Below are positions 42,476-52,023 of a stretch of DNA of 64,000 nt, in pieces. The stretch covers positions 62,001 to 126,000 of the forward strand of contig CALWMN010000007.1 in NCBI GenBank assembly GCA_944381935.1, read 5' to 3'. The number at the start of each line of letters is the position of its first letter. Within the stretch, counting starts at the first letter, position 1. The translations under genes and the position numbers were made by a program. The notes below the pieces were generated by a model. The model saw only the letters and a program-made list of their open reading frames with translations, had not been told where the DNA came from and did no database searches. The stretch is from an uncultured Mediterraneibacter sp. GTDB taxonomy: Bacteria > Bacillota > Clostridia > Lachnospirales > Lachnospiraceae.

Positions 42476-43393
42476 ATGAAGAAAAGGAAAGCGCTCTTTC
42501 TTCTGCTGGGAGTCCTGATCCTCCTTCTGGCAGCATACTTTGCGCTGTCTTACTGGAATAAGGGCCGGGAGGAGAAAGAAGCAGAAGAGGCAGAGGCGTC
42601 GAAAATATATGTCACAGACATCGGCTCCGATGACATTACGGCGATCAGCTATAATGTCGGGAACGGGGACATGGAGTTTGAAAAGGAAGACGGAACCTGG
42701 TATTATACGGCGGACAGAGACTTCCCGCTGACACAGAGTTATCCGGAAAATGCGGCAGAGGCGATGGGGCGTCTGGAGGCGGACCGGGAGCTGACAGACG
42801 GTGATAAACTGGCGGATTATGGGCTGGAGGATCCGGCATATACTGTGCAGCTTACACAGAGTGACGGCACGGTCACGGATATCTGTTTCGGAAATACGAC
42901 CGGAGACTGTTACTATGTGACGGCAGGCGATACGGGGGTGGTCTATACCGTATCGGCGACAGTGATTGAGGACTTGAACTATACGCTGGATGATATGGCA
43001 CAGCTTGACGAGTATCCGGGCATCGGAAGCGGGAATCTGGTAAAAGAGGTCATCACCGAAAATGGCGAGAGTACAACTTATGACTCCGAAAATGAGGATC
43101 AGTCTGAGGATATTGCGGCAGTGGCAGGAGGACTGGGAGCCGTGGCGCTCTCAGAGGCTGCCGACTATTCTGTGGAGGATGAAGACCTGGCAGGATACGG
43201 ACTTGACGAGGCGTCAAGGATCACGGTGGAAGCCACATATACCCAGGATGAGGAAGAGAAAGTCCTGACCCTCTATCTGGGAGGCGAGGACGGAGAAGGG
43301 AACAGATACGTGATGCTGAATGACTCCAGGATCGTGTATCTGATCTCAGATGAAATATGTAACAATATCTTAAATATCGACGAAGAAGAGTGA
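42476..43393 (+). CDS. DUF4340 lipoprotein-like protein
   Basis: The 305-residue protein starts at ATG 42476 after GGAGGGCAAGAGG. A single N-terminal membrane anchor (about 5-25, ALFLLLGVLILLLAAYFAL) is followed by an external domain with DUF4340 features (DITAISYNVGNGDMEFEKED, WYYTADRDFPL, GLEDPAYTVQL, YTLDDMAQLDEYP). It ends the gliding-type transporter operon and probably forms the external complex with the GldG-like protein. Confidence 0.8.
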   Translation: MKKRKALFLLLGVLILLLAAYFALSYWNKGREEKEAEEAEASKIYVTDIGSDDITAISYNVGNGDMEFEKEDGTWYYTADRDFPLTQSYPENAAEAMGRLEADRELTDGDKLADYGLEDPAYTVQLTQSDGTVTDICFGNTTGDCYYVTAGDTGVVYTVSATVIEDLNYTLDDMAQLDEYPGIGSGNLVKEVITENGESTTYDSENEDQSEDIAAVAGGLGAVALSEAADYSVEDEDLAGYGLDEASRITVEATYTQDEEEKVLTLYLGGEDGEGNRYVMLNDSRIVYLISDEICNNILNIDEEE

Positions 43394-43399
43394 CCGGGA

Positions 43400-43437
43400 C
43401 AGGGGCAGGATTCCTTAGCAGGAATGATCTGCCCCTG
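43400..43437 (+). terminator. Hairpin after the transporter operon
   Basis: CAGGGGCAG and CTGCCCCTG pair around an inner ATTCC/GGAAT stem, 7 nt after the last stop codon. The T run behind it is poor. Confidence 0.5.
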
Positions 43438-43547
43438 CTTCCCCAGCCATATATTTTTGGAAAATTTATAAGATTTTAATTGACATCGCTCAAAAAACAG
43501 AGGAAAATATTCGCATATTATAATTTGTTGCAAACGGAAAAGGATGG

Positions 43548-43961
43548 ATGGAAATGAAAGAGAAATTCATGCGCTTTATGCAGGGACGATACGGGGTTGA
43601 CACCTTTTCAAGATTTCTTCTCGTGGCAGGGCTGATCGTGGTATTTCTGGCGGCGCTGGCAGGAGGGAATATATTTGGCACGGTTTTTTATCTGCTGGGC
43701 TGGTTCCTGATCATTTACTGCTATTTCAGAATGTTTTCCAGGAACGTTTCAAAGCGTTATGCAGAGAATCAGGCGTTCCTCAATAAAACGTATAGAATCA
43801 GAAGCTATTTTCAGAAACAGAAAAATATCTGGAAGCAGAGGAGCGAATATCATATTTACACCTGCCCGCGATGCAGGCAGAAGATCCGTATTCCGAGGGG
43901 AAAGGGGAAGATCGAAGTCCGCTGTCCGAAATGTGGGGAGACATTCATCAGGAAAAGCTGA
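43548..43961 (+). CDS. Membrane zinc-ribbon protein
   Basis: The 137-residue protein has two membrane segments at about 22-42 (FLLVAGLIVVFLAALAGG) and 45-62 (TVFYLLGWFLIIYCYFRM). The basic cytoplasmic tail ends in a zinc ribbon with two CPxC knuckles (YTCPRCRQKIRIPRGK, VRCPKCGETFIRKS). It is followed 53 nt later by a DnaJ-domain gene, and similar pairs are common in Clostridia. The function is unknown. Confidence 0.75.
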   Translation: MEMKEKFMRFMQGRYGVDTFSRFLLVAGLIVVFLAALAGGNIFGTVFYLLGWFLIIYCYFRMFSRNVSKRYAENQAFLNKTYRIRSYFQKQKNIWKQRSEYHIYTCPRCRQKIRIPRGKGKIEVRCPKCGETFIRKS

Positions 43962-44014
43962 TCTGCCGGTTTCAGAATTGAGAATCACAATGCAAGGGGG
44001 AATGGAGAAATACA

Positions 44015-44761
44015 ATGCCGGATCCATACAGTATATTAGGCGTAGACAGGAACGCGTCAGACGACGATATTAAAAAAGCATACAGAAAACTGAGCCGGAA
44101 ATACCATCCTGATGCCAATATCAATAATCCGAATAAGGATGAGGCTGAGGCGAAGTTTAAGGAAGTGCAGCAGGCATATCAGCATATCATGGATGAGCGG
44201 GAGAGAGGCTATTCCTCCGGCGACGGATATGGGAGCGGCACCGGGGATGCCTATGGCGGCTACGGTCCGTTTGGCGGGTTCGGCGGCTATGGCCCCTTCG
44301 GCGGTTATGGATCCTTTGGCGGTTACGGGCAGGGGACCGGGGACCGCCAGGAAAGTGAGGAGGACGTCCATCTCCGTGCCGCGGCAAATTACATACGGAG
44401 CGGCCATTATGCAGAAGCGCTCAATGTGCTGAATGGAATAAAAGAAAGGGGAGCCCTCTGGTATTTCTACAGCGCATCTGCCAATTCCGGCGCGGGAAAT
44501 AACGTTACAGCGCTGGAGCACGCAAAGGAGGCCGTAAGGCTCGACCCGGGAAACATGCAGTATCAGATGCTCCTGCAGAGACTGCAGGGCGGGGGAGCCT
44601 GGTATCAGCAGAGACAGTCCATGTACGGATACCCGGGTACATTTGACAGCAGCTGCTGCGTGAAGCTGTGCGCTGCCAACCTACTGTGCAATCTGTGCTG
44701 CGGAGGAGGCGGCCTGTGCTGCGGAGGTTACGGCGGCGGCTACGGCGGCGGTTATATTTAG
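44015..44761 (+). CDS. DnaJ-domain protein with Gly/Tyr repeats and Cys-rich tail
   Basis: The 248-residue protein has a J domain at 1-66 ([28 protein letters not shown] with the HPD motif) that stimulates Hsp70 ATPase. A repeat region follows at about 72-108 ([20 protein letters not shown]), then a TPR-like helical part ([17 protein letters not shown]), and finally a Cys/Gly-rich tail ([20 protein letters not shown]). The tail cysteines may bind metal. It probably recruits DnaK to a particular client. The gene lies behind the zinc-ribbon membrane protein. Confidence 0.85.
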   Translation: MPDPYSILGVDRNASDDDIKKAYRKLSRKYHPDANINNPNKDEAEAKFKEVQQAYQHIMDERERGYSSGDGYGSGTGDAYGGYGPFGGFGGYGPFGGYGSFGGYGQGTGDRQESEEDVHLRAAANYIRSGHYAEALNVLNGIKERGALWYFYSASANSGAGNNVTALEHAKEAVRLDPGNMQYQMLLQRLQGGGAWYQQRQSMYGYPGTFDSSCCVKLCAANLLCNLCCGGGGLCCGGYGGGYGGGYI

Positions 44762-44833
44762 TAGGCGTGCTGCATACGGTCAGTGCGCCCGTGTTCCGCG
44801 TATAAAGGGAAATAGAAACAGAGGTACAAGGAT

Positions 44834-45554
<721 letters not shown>

Positions 45555-45579
45555 TGATACCATCTATAAGGAGCACATT

Positions 45580-46335
45580 ATGAAAAAAGGACAATCAAAT
45601 CGATTGACTGAACAGCAAAAAGAAGGACAGGGACCACTTACAATCTTCCATGAAGACGCCATAGTCCATGACAAAGAAGTATCTGATACTTCAACTGTTG
45701 TCAGGAAAAGACTTGAAGATGAATTTCCAATGCTGACTTTCCGATATAGAAAAGAACTGCAAAAAAGGGAAATAAACACAGCGTTACAGAAAATAGATAA
45801 ATATCTGGGGTAAACACTTTTTGTCAGTAATGCCAGAATAATTCCTGACGGCGGTATAATCGAAGTGAAAGATGACCTCGGCAACTGGCGGGTAGTTCTC
45901 GTTTCCGAAGCAAAGCACCAGGGGAAAGATATAGAAAATATCAGTGAAATGGCGAATTTTATGCTGGCTGAACTCCATTTCCCGTATGTGCTGTTTTTAG
46001 AGGGATCTAATTTTTTGACTCAGGATGTTACGATCGAAAGACCTGATGGCAGGGAAGTGACATTGACCTATAATGCAGGTAAACTTAACAGGCTTGACAG
46101 ATTGATTGCTGCAAATTATGGTATGCCTATAAACACAAATCTGTGTGAAAACAGATTTGTGCAATGCAATGGCGTGAGTATAATGCTCCAGGCCGCCTCG
46201 ATTTATACCAAAGGTGACGGCGGTCACTGGAATGACAGTGATATGATAGAAATTATGCTTGAAGTTTCCCGTACCTCTCTGAAAATGTTAGGAAAAGACA
46301 TTTTCAGTCAGCTCAGTAAAAAAGTTAATACATAA
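45580..46335 (+). pseudogene. Decayed EcoRI/RsrI-type restriction endonuclease gene
   Basis: ATG 45580 follows AAGGAG and reads SNRLTEQQKEGQGPLTIF, LTFRYRKELQKREINTAL and QKIDKYLG, close to EcoRI residues 5-80. A TAA at 45811-45813 then stops it; the same frame goes on as TLFVSNARIIPDGGIIEVKD and WRVVLVSEAKHQGKDI, which holds the EcoRI catalytic set (D91, E111, K113 in PDGG and EAK). Next, about 27 residues of EcoRI, including the base-contacting MAAGNAIER stretch, are missing before NISEMANFMLAELHFPYVLF. The rest runs to a normal end (LDRLIAANYGMPINTNLC). A stop plus loss of the recognition segment means it is inactive. The target family site is GAATTC. Confidence 0.9.
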
Positions 46336-46349
46336 ACCAAACCTGTTTC

Positions 46350-47222
46350 TTAATGTACCCTGAAAACACCGATTCCAATTGCACCGGGACCGGTGTGTGT
46401 CCCGATGCTCATGGTGAGCGGGAGATAGATCAGATCCAGCTCGGGAAACGCTTTTCTCATTTCATCTTTAAAATGCTCCAGCTTTTCCGGTTCCATAGCT
46501 GTGTTGGCAATACCAACCTTTAATACACCCTGCTCATGGAGATGGGAGAAGCGGGAAGCAATGTCGTTTTTTACCGCGTCGACCATAAGCCGGAAAGCGG
46601 ACTTCATCCCTCTTGTCTTTGCAAAGGAATCCAGCTTGTCCCCCTGGATCGTGAGGACAGGCTTCAGTTTCAGGACCGTTCCTACAGCGGCAGCGGCGGC
46701 AGTAATGCGTCCGCCCTTTTTCAGGTATTCCAAAGTATCCACCGCAATGTATATACTGGCGTCCAGAGCTTCTTTTTCCAGGAGCTCTTTAATTTCGCGC
46801 GCGCTTTTTCCGTTATCTGCCAGAGTGAGGGCGTCAAAGACAGACTGTGCCTGTGTCACGGAGATCCGGTGGTTGTCCACGACGAAGACACGGCCTGCGT
46901 AAGCATCGTCCTCTGCCAGCATGGCGGCAGTCTGGCATGTATTGCTCAGTCCGCTGGACATGGGGATAAAAACCACTTCACTGTGAGACTGAAGCAGAGT
47001 GTCCCACATCGCCGTAACGTCACCGGGGGAGGGCTGGGATGTTGTGATATTCGCGCCGGATGACTGCCTGTCATGAAACTCCTCCAGTGTGAGGTCAACT
47101 CCTTCGCAATACGCGTGCCCATCGATGATGACAGGCATCGGAAGTACGTGGATTCCCCTTTTTTCTCCTTCTTCCGGCATAATGCCGCAGTTGCTGTCCG
47201 TCATAATGGCGATTTCTGACAT
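46350..47222 (-). CDS. DegV-family fatty-acid-binding protein
   Basis: The 290-residue protein starts at ATG 47222 after GGAGGGG. It shows IAIMTDSNCGIMPEEGEKRG at the start, TTSQPSPGD in the first domain, IPMSSGLSNTCQTAAMLAED in the middle, and TLEYLKKGGRITAAAAAVG, the DegV lipid-binding segment. DegV (FakB-type) proteins present fatty acids to the FakA kinase. It diverges from a TetR-family gene, with a shared operator region between them. Confidence 0.9.
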   Translation of the reverse strand: MSEIAIMTDSNCGIMPEEGEKRGIHVLPMPVIIDGHAYCEGVDLTLEEFHDRQSSGANITTSQPSPGDVTAMWDTLLQSHSEVVFIPMSSGLSNTCQTAAMLAEDDAYAGRVFVVDNHRISVTQAQSVFDALTLADNGKSAREIKELLEKEALDASIYIAVDTLEYLKKGGRITAAAAAVGTVLKLKPVLTIQGDKLDSFAKTRGMKSAFRLMVDAVKNDIASRFSHLHEQGVLKVGIANTAMEPEKLEHFKDEMRKAFPELDLIYLPLTMSIGTHTGPGAIGIGVFRVH

Positions 47223-47243
47223 AATACCCCTCCAAAACAATTA

Positions 47244-47272
47244 TTGACCGTTATTTTAACAGGTGTTAAAAT
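47244..47272 (+). promoter_or_regulatory. Promoter with palindromic operator for the TetR-family gene
   Basis: TTGACC (47244-47249), 17 nt, then TAAAAT (47267-47272) is a good sigma-A promoter. The perfect 20-nt palindrome ATTTTAACAGGTGTTAAAAT (47253-47272) covers the spacer and -10, so a bound repressor would block transcription. It lies between TetR and DegV genes, so autoregulation and control of the divergent gene are likely. Confidence 0.7.
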
Positions 47273-47355
47273 TATAGCAAAACGTCTGATGGATAACAAT
47301 GAACAATAATCGGAAACTGTTAGTTATTTATACAGAAAAAGGAAACTGTCAGGGA

Positions 47356-47952
47356 ATGGAAGATAAAAGGATAACAAAGACAAGGCGCTGCCTGAAATCC
47401 GCTTTGATCGAGATGCTTGCGAAGGAAGATTTTGAACATATTTCTATAACAGAATTATGCAGGAGGGCGGATATCAGCAGGATCACGTTTTACTCACATT
47501 ACAGCGATAAATATGCGCTGCTTGACGATATTTTCAACGACATGCTGACAATCGGCACCGAGGACTACCGCAGAAGGCAGAAGGAGAATAATCCCAGAAA
47601 CGGACTGGTGGCAGGGTATGTGAATATGCTGGATAGCATACTGAAGGTATATTATGACAGATTTGATTTCTTCCGGCACACGAATCCGGAGAGCAATCCG
47701 TACCTGGCATCGCGCTTCTACAGCATTGTCCTGGAAACAGTGGAAATGCATACGGACCATGTCAGGAAGAGGCTGAAGCTGAAATATTCTCCAAAGAAGA
47801 TAGCAGGATTTGTGTGTTTCGGCATGTTTGGGTTTATTAATGAATGTCATGAGGAAGATGCCCCTCTGGAAGAGATCCGGCGGGATGCCAGGATGCTGCT
47901 GACGGATGTGCTCAGGTCGGGAGTGCTGACGGAGGAGCGGGGCAGCCTCTGA
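47356..47952 (+). CDS. TetR/AcrR-family transcriptional regulator
   Basis: The 198-residue protein has a TetR helix-turn-helix at about 8-52 (KTRRCLKSALIEMLAKEDFE, SITELCRRADISRITFYSHY). The ligand-binding part is helical (VLRSGVLTEERGSL at the end). The start chosen is ATG 47356 (MEDKRITKT); upstream ATG 47299 would add 19 residues lacking the usual TetR form. It diverges from degV across a palindromic promoter. Confidence 0.85.
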   Translation: MEDKRITKTRRCLKSALIEMLAKEDFEHISITELCRRADISRITFYSHYSDKYALLDDIFNDMLTIGTEDYRRRQKENNPRNGLVAGYVNMLDSILKVYYDRFDFFRHTNPESNPYLASRFYSIVLETVEMHTDHVRKRLKLKYSPKKIAGFVCFGMFGFINECHEEDAPLEEIRRDARMLLTDVLRSGVLTEERGSL

Positions 47953-47973
47953 AGCGGGTTTGGTTAGAACGGC

Positions 47974-48000
47974 AAAAAAATCCAGGCACAATTGACCTGG
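47974..48000 (-). terminator. Minus-strand terminator, probably the original tRNA-Val terminator
   Basis: CCAGGTCAATTGTGCCTGG on the - strand is a hairpin followed by seven T (47980-47974). It lies just beyond the left end of the tRNA-Val island, where the transcript from the intact tRNA gene would have ended before the island inserted. Confidence 0.65.
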
Positions 48001-48046
48001 TTGCGGAATAAATAATAAGTCGTCAGAGGAGATTTCAAGAGCATAG

Positions 48047-48075
48047 AAAATGGAAGCAACGGGGCTCGAACCCGT
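48047..48075. repeat. attL-type repeat (copy of tRNA-Val 3' end)
   Basis: AAAATGGAAGCAACGGGG and the following 11 bases recur exactly at 54473-54501, where they belong to the intact tRNA-Val. This copy is not followed by the rest of a tRNA. Confidence 0.88.
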
Positions 48076-48100
48076 ATAAAACAACGTATAAAGCCGGTAT

Positions 48101-48687
48101 TTATGCGGGGTTCGAGTTTTCGTGTTGTACTTCGTATTGCATGAATTTCCGAAACTCCTTTTGAGCCTTCTTGCTATCCCTTTTATCGAAAAGCATCAGC
48201 CACGCTTGATACTTAGCCTGGTCAAAACATTCTTCACCTTCCCTATCGAGATTCAGGACATCTTCAAAATATCTGTCGATCATTTCGTCCGTTTCAACCT
48301 GTTTGTCAGAAAATGATGGGTATACACTTTCTTCATTACACGGTCACTTTTCCATCCTCCACGCTCTAAGGCATATTTCTCCGGGACTTTAAGAAAAGCC
48401 ATGACAGACGCATTTATGTGGCGAAGTTTATGGAAATTCATGGTTATACCATTCTTTGCCATGAGGCGGGAAAACCTCCTGCCGATAGCGGTCGCTGATC
48501 CAGGGACCAGTTGATTCTGATTTTCCGGCAGAGCGTCGATCAAGGTCTTTATGTATCCTGGGATTCGATGCCTTCGGATCCGAGCCGGCGTCTTTGCCAG
48601 GTCTTTCCATGTCTCTTTTCCATCCACATCGATTACCACCTGATTAATCGTAATATAGTCGCCTTGTACGCTCTCCCCTTTTTTCAT
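48101..48687 (-). pseudogene. Phage tyrosine integrase, truncated and frameshifted
   Basis: The upper part (48687-48280) has the catalytic domain: GSATAIGRRFSRLMAKNG, FHKLRHINASVMAFLKVPEK and ERGGWKSDRVMKKVYTH with H-x-x-R, H/G-W and the tyrosine. It lacks the N-terminal half and the first catalytic arginine region. After VYTHH the frame breaks by one base, so FLTNRLKRTK ends at a stop while the true continuation (FSDKQVETDEMIDRYFEDVL) runs on in the next frame to 48101. The gene is inactive. It lies next to the attL repeat, as expected for a tRNA-site integrase. Confidence 0.82.
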
Positions 48688-48704
48688 TATTTTTCAAAAA
48701 TCTA

Positions 48705-48765
48705 TTGACAGCGTTCCTCAAAACGAATATATTATAGATGTGAGGTAGTTAGTTACTTGACTAAC
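48705..48765 (+). promoter_or_regulatory. Promoter and GntR operator of the transporter operon
   Basis: TTGACA (48705-48710), 17 nt, TATATT (48728-48733) is a good sigma-A promoter. Downstream lies GTTAGTTACTTGACTAAC (48748-48765), an inverted repeat of GTTAGT and ACTAAC spaced by six. A site placed after the promoter and before the GntR gene suggests autoregulation by that repressor. Confidence 0.68.
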
Positions 48766-48793
48766 AAACATGCTAACAAAAGGAGTGATATGG

Positions 48794-49177
48794 TTGAATA
48801 TAAATCCAAATACAGAAAAGCCCATATTCATTCAGATTGCGGAACAACTAGAGGACTCCATATTCACAGGAGTATATCCAGAGGAAACGAAAATACCCTC
48901 AACAAATGAAATATCCGCTCTGTTGAATATCAATCCTCATACCGTTTTAAAAGGAATGAATTTACTTGTGGACGAGGAAATCATCTATAAGAAAAGAGGT
49001 TTAGGAATGTTCGTTAAAGAAGGTGCAGTAGAAAAGATACGTCAGAAAAGACAGGGACAATTTTACGACCAGTTTATTGCTTCATTAATAGAAGAAGCCA
49101 ACAAATTGCACATGACGAAAAATGAAATCATTTCAATGATAGAAAGGGGTTATGAAAATGAACGCAATTCAAATTAA
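48794..49177 (+). CDS. GntR-family regulator, YtrA type
   Basis: The protein of about 127 residues has a winged-helix domain (PIFIQIAEQLEDSIFTG, EETKIPSTNEISALLNINPH, VDEEIIYKKRGLGMFV) and a short tail of about 50 residues, the YtrA form without a large ligand domain. These regulators control small ABC transporters in Firmicutes. TTG 48794 is favoured, 9 nt after AAAGGAG; an upstream ATG 48770 is possible. It overlaps the next gene's start. Confidence 0.85.
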   Translation: MNINPNTEKPIFIQIAEQLEDSIFTGVYPEETKIPSTNEISALLNINPHTVLKGMNLLVDEEIIYKKRGLGMFVKEGAVEKIRQKRQGQFYDQFIASLIEEANKLHMTKNEIISMIERGYENERNSN

Positions 49178-50018
49178 GAATGTTACCAAAAAATACAAAG
49201 ATGTTACTGCTCTTGATAATGTTTCCTTTTCTTTTGAGTATGGAAAAATCTATGGATTTTTAGGGAGAAACGGAGCAGGAAAATCTACACTGATTAACAT
49301 TATCGCTAATCGAATTTTCGCAGACAGCGGAGAAATTATGATTGATGATATTCCAGCTAAGGAAAATATGAAAATTCACGATAAAATTTTCTGCATGAGT
49401 GAGGCAGATTTATATGACGAAAGTTTAAAAGTCAAGGAGCTTTTTAAATGGATTGATCGTTTCTATGATGATTTTGACAAGGCAAAGGCTTTTGAAATTG
49501 CGGAAAAATTCAATCTCGATACCAGCAGAAAATTCAAGGCTTTATCAAAAGGGTATCAGTCCATTTTTAAGCTGACAGTTGCCCTGGCGCTCAATGTTCC
49601 GTATGTGATTTTTGATGAACCTGTTCTTGGATTGGACGCAAATCATAGAGAGCTGTTTTATGAACTGCTTTTAAAAGATTATGAAACCAACGAGCGAACA
49701 ATCATTCTAGCGACACACCTCATTGAAGAAGTAGCAAATATCATTGAGGAAGTTATACTGATTGATAAAGGAAAGGTACTGTTACAGGATAATGTCGGTT
49801 CATTATTGGAAACTGGATATAGTGTATCTGGCTTGGCACACGAAGTAGATACCTATTGTGCAGGCAAGAATGTTATCGATTATGATGAATTGGGGAATCT
49901 GAAAATAGCTTATGTGCTGGGCGAAAAAACGCCACTTCCAAAGACTGGAAATCTATCGCTTTCAGCCATGAATTTACAAAAATTGTTTGTCAAGCTGACG
50001 GAGAAAGGTGGTAACTGA
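49158..50018 (+). CDS. ABC transporter ATP-binding protein
   Basis: The 286-residue ATPase has Walker A GRNGAGKSTL near 36-45, signature LSKGYQSIFKLTVALAL near 131, and Walker B YVIFDEPVLGLD near 151. It starts at ATG 49158 after AAAGGGG; 49152 is too close. With the GntR gene before and permease after, it forms a YtrBC-like exporter operon, a type often linked to peptide antibiotics or cell-envelope stress. Confidence 0.88.
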   Translation: MNAIQIKNVTKKYKDVTALDNVSFSFEYGKIYGFLGRNGAGKSTLINIIANRIFADSGEIMIDDIPAKENMKIHDKIFCMSEADLYDESLKVKELFKWIDRFYDDFDKAKAFEIAEKFNLDTSRKFKALSKGYQSIFKLTVALALNVPYVIFDEPVLGLDANHRELFYELLLKDYETNERTIILATHLIEEVANIIEEVILIDKGKVLLQDNVGSLLETGYSVSGLAHEVDTYCAGKNVIDYDELGNLKIAYVLGEKTPLPKTGNLSLSAMNLQKLFVKLTEKGGN

Positions 50019-50020
50019 TT

Positions 50021-50743
50021 ATGAAAAATTTGAAATCTATTATTCAGTATGAATGTATGACATCTTTTAAATACGTCTGGATATTTTACGCAATCCAGTA
50101 TGCCATTGTAGCCTTTATCACAATCATTATCGGGCTCGTCATGGGGACTTTTGAAGATGTAGGTACAAATTGTTTGGAAGTGAATACGTTAATTTATATT
50201 GGTATCTTGGGCGTTTTAGGTTTTACAGAGGATTTTAAAATGCTGATACAGAACGGATTTACCCGTAAGTATATCTTTACCGCAACATTCTCCATGTTCG
50301 GTTTTATTTCTGGAACAATGGCATTGATTGATACAATAGTAGGAAACTTGATACATCATTTCAATAACAGCTATTCTACCCTTTATGGTGGCATTTATGG
50401 ATATGATAATTTATTTATGAACTGGCTGTGGTTATTCCTGCTTTATGTTACATTCTGCTGTCTGTTATATTTGATTATTCTTATAATCAATAAGACAGGG
50501 AAAAATGTATCTATCATCTTAGGAGTAGTATTTGGTGGTATCGTTTTATTGATTGTAGCGTTATTCAGATATGTATTTACAGGAGAAACTATCCATAACA
50601 TTTTAGAAATTTTAATGAAAGCTATGGGATTTATGGCAGACGGCACAATCAATTATGTATTTCCTGCAATCACTCTGTTTACGCTTGTAGCAATTCTGGG
50701 GGCGAGTTCCTATGCAATTATCCGTCGTACAGAATTGAAATAA
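50021..50743 (+). CDS. ABC transporter permease
   Basis: The 240-residue protein has six hydrophobic segments (WIFYAIQYAIVAFITIIIGL, YIGILGVLGF, FTATFSMFGFISGTMALI-like, WLWLFLLYVTFCCLLYLIIL, GVVFGGIVLLIVALFRYVF, ITLFTLVAILGASSYAII). It lies 2 nt after the ATPase stop and is the membrane partner. No further partner follows; the sequence then turns to regulator fragments. Confidence 0.83.
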   Translation: MKNLKSIIQYECMTSFKYVWIFYAIQYAIVAFITIIIGLVMGTFEDVGTNCLEVNTLIYIGILGVLGFTEDFKMLIQNGFTRKYIFTATFSMFGFISGTMALIDTIVGNLIHHFNNSYSTLYGGIYGYDNLFMNWLWLFLLYVTFCCLLYLIILIINKTGKNVSIILGVVFGGIVLLIVALFRYVFTGETIHNILEILMKAMGFMADGTINYVFPAITLFTLVAILGASSYAIIRRTELK

Positions 50744-50851
50744 GAAGCAGGGAATGTAATAGTATCTTTTCAATACCCTATCCTGCTAGAAAAAGTAGTC
50801 ATGTAAAATTAAAGAGTAAGGTGGTGGTTATATGGGAAGTTACTAGTTGTT

Positions 50852-51039
50852 GAGCTATCTGATAAAGAAGAACAGATTTACAAAAATGTGTGGGGTTATG
50901 ACAATGCGCCAGACGCAAGCAATCTTTCCTCGTTCATCAGAAAGCTAAGGCTAAAAATCGAGCCACACCCAGACAATCCACGATACATCATTACTGTCTG
51001 GGGCGTGGGTTATAAATTTAGTGAAAAAGAAAAACCGTA
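50852..51039 (+). pseudogene. Response-regulator DNA-binding domain fragment (OmpR type)
   Basis: The frame reads KEEQIYKNVWGYDNAPDASN, then LSSFIRKLRLKIEPHPDNPR and YIITVWGVGYKFSE, the winged-helix end of OmpR/PhoB regulators, up to TAG 51037-51039. There is no receiver domain or start before it. Fragments of a receiver are found further on in the opposite direction. Confidence 0.75.
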
Positions 51040-51082
51040 GCTGTATTTCACAATCTATTGTGATCTGCACGCTACGGTTTTA
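51029..51082. terminator. Hairpin between the regulator and kinase fragments
   Basis: AAACCGTAGC (51031-51040) pairs with GCTACGGTTT (51071-51080), flanked by A and T runs suitable for either direction. It lies between convergent fragments. Confidence 0.6.
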
Positions 51083-51093
51083 CATTAAACTGT

Positions 51094-51861
51094 TCATTTC
51101 AAGGGAAAGGAAACTGTAAATGTTGCTCCACCACCAACTGTATCATTCACTTGTATTACACCATTTAATATTCTAGTTAATTCTTGTGCTATGCTAAGAC
51201 TCAAACCAAAATTAACCTTATTTGTATGAGATTTATCCCCACTGAAAAAACGGTCAAAGATGTATTTTTTATCTTCATCGGTAATCCCCTGCCCGTGGTC
51301 AATAATAGAAAATGCTATTTGCTGTTTTGTATGAACAGCCTGTATTTGTAATAAAGTGTTATTCTTTGCGTGTTGAATAGCATTGTCCATAAAGATACAT
51401 AAAATCTGAAACAGTCTATTTTTATCAGTATTTAATACAGGATAAGTATCTTCTGATAAGCTCACTTTTAGCCGTATTCCATTTTTGATACGCGTTTGTT
51501 CATATGTTTCATATAGAGTTATAAGTAATGTATCAATATTAACTTGGCTTTTGTTCAGTGTCCATATTTGAGCGTCAGAAGAAGCAAGCAACAGCATATC
51601 TTTTACTAAACGTGATAATCCCATACATTCCGATTCTATCACACTGACGTCTTGTTTTGCCGGTTCATCTAATGATTTGTTGTCAGTAAGAATATCTGTG
51701 TCCATCACCATAACAGCTAACGGTGATTTTAATTCATGGGAAGCAGTGGCAACAAAATCTTTCTGACTTTTTAAAACACGCTCTGTTGGCATATGAGTGT
51801 ATAAATTCCACCCTGTGAAGTAAAGGAATTGTACTTTGCATATCAGACTGTGAGTTTTCAA
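51094..51861 (-). pseudogene. Sensor histidine kinase, N-terminus lost
   Basis: From about 51790 down, the phosphoacceptor FVATASHELKSPLAVMVMDT, the N box FMDNAIQHAKNN, IIDHGQGITDEDKKYIFDRF and FGLSLSIAQELTRILNG are all in order, so dimerisation and ATPase domains look whole. The sensor and membrane part is missing: the frame opens with debris (CKVQFLYFTGW). Without a membrane domain it probably does not function as a sensor. Confidence 0.75.
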
Positions 51862-51918
51862 GCTGATAAATCAGCAGGGTTGTCATTCTCTGAAACATGG
51901 TGCTTTCTTTTTTTAGAT

Positions 51919-52023
51919 AATTGTAAGTTTGCAAGTCGCCTTGTCAATGCTCTGACTCTAGCTAGAAGTTCCTTGATATGAAATGGCTTGACTAAATAAT
52001 CATCTGAGATTTTATCAGCTTGC
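51919..52023 (-). pseudogene. Receiver-domain fragment of a response regulator
   Basis: On the - strand ADKISDDYLVKPFHIKELLA followed by RVRALTRRLANLQ is the end of a CheY-like receiver with its conserved KPF. It joins the kinase debris at its end and the FtsX fragment at its start. It shows the rearranged state of the two-component locus. Confidence 0.65.

Noticed and set aside
48065-48118. CTCGAACCC and GGGTTCGAG as a second tRNA or a tRNA-like gene
   Set aside because: Only the T-arm sequence and its inverted copy at the end of the integrase gene are present; no anticodon or D arm.
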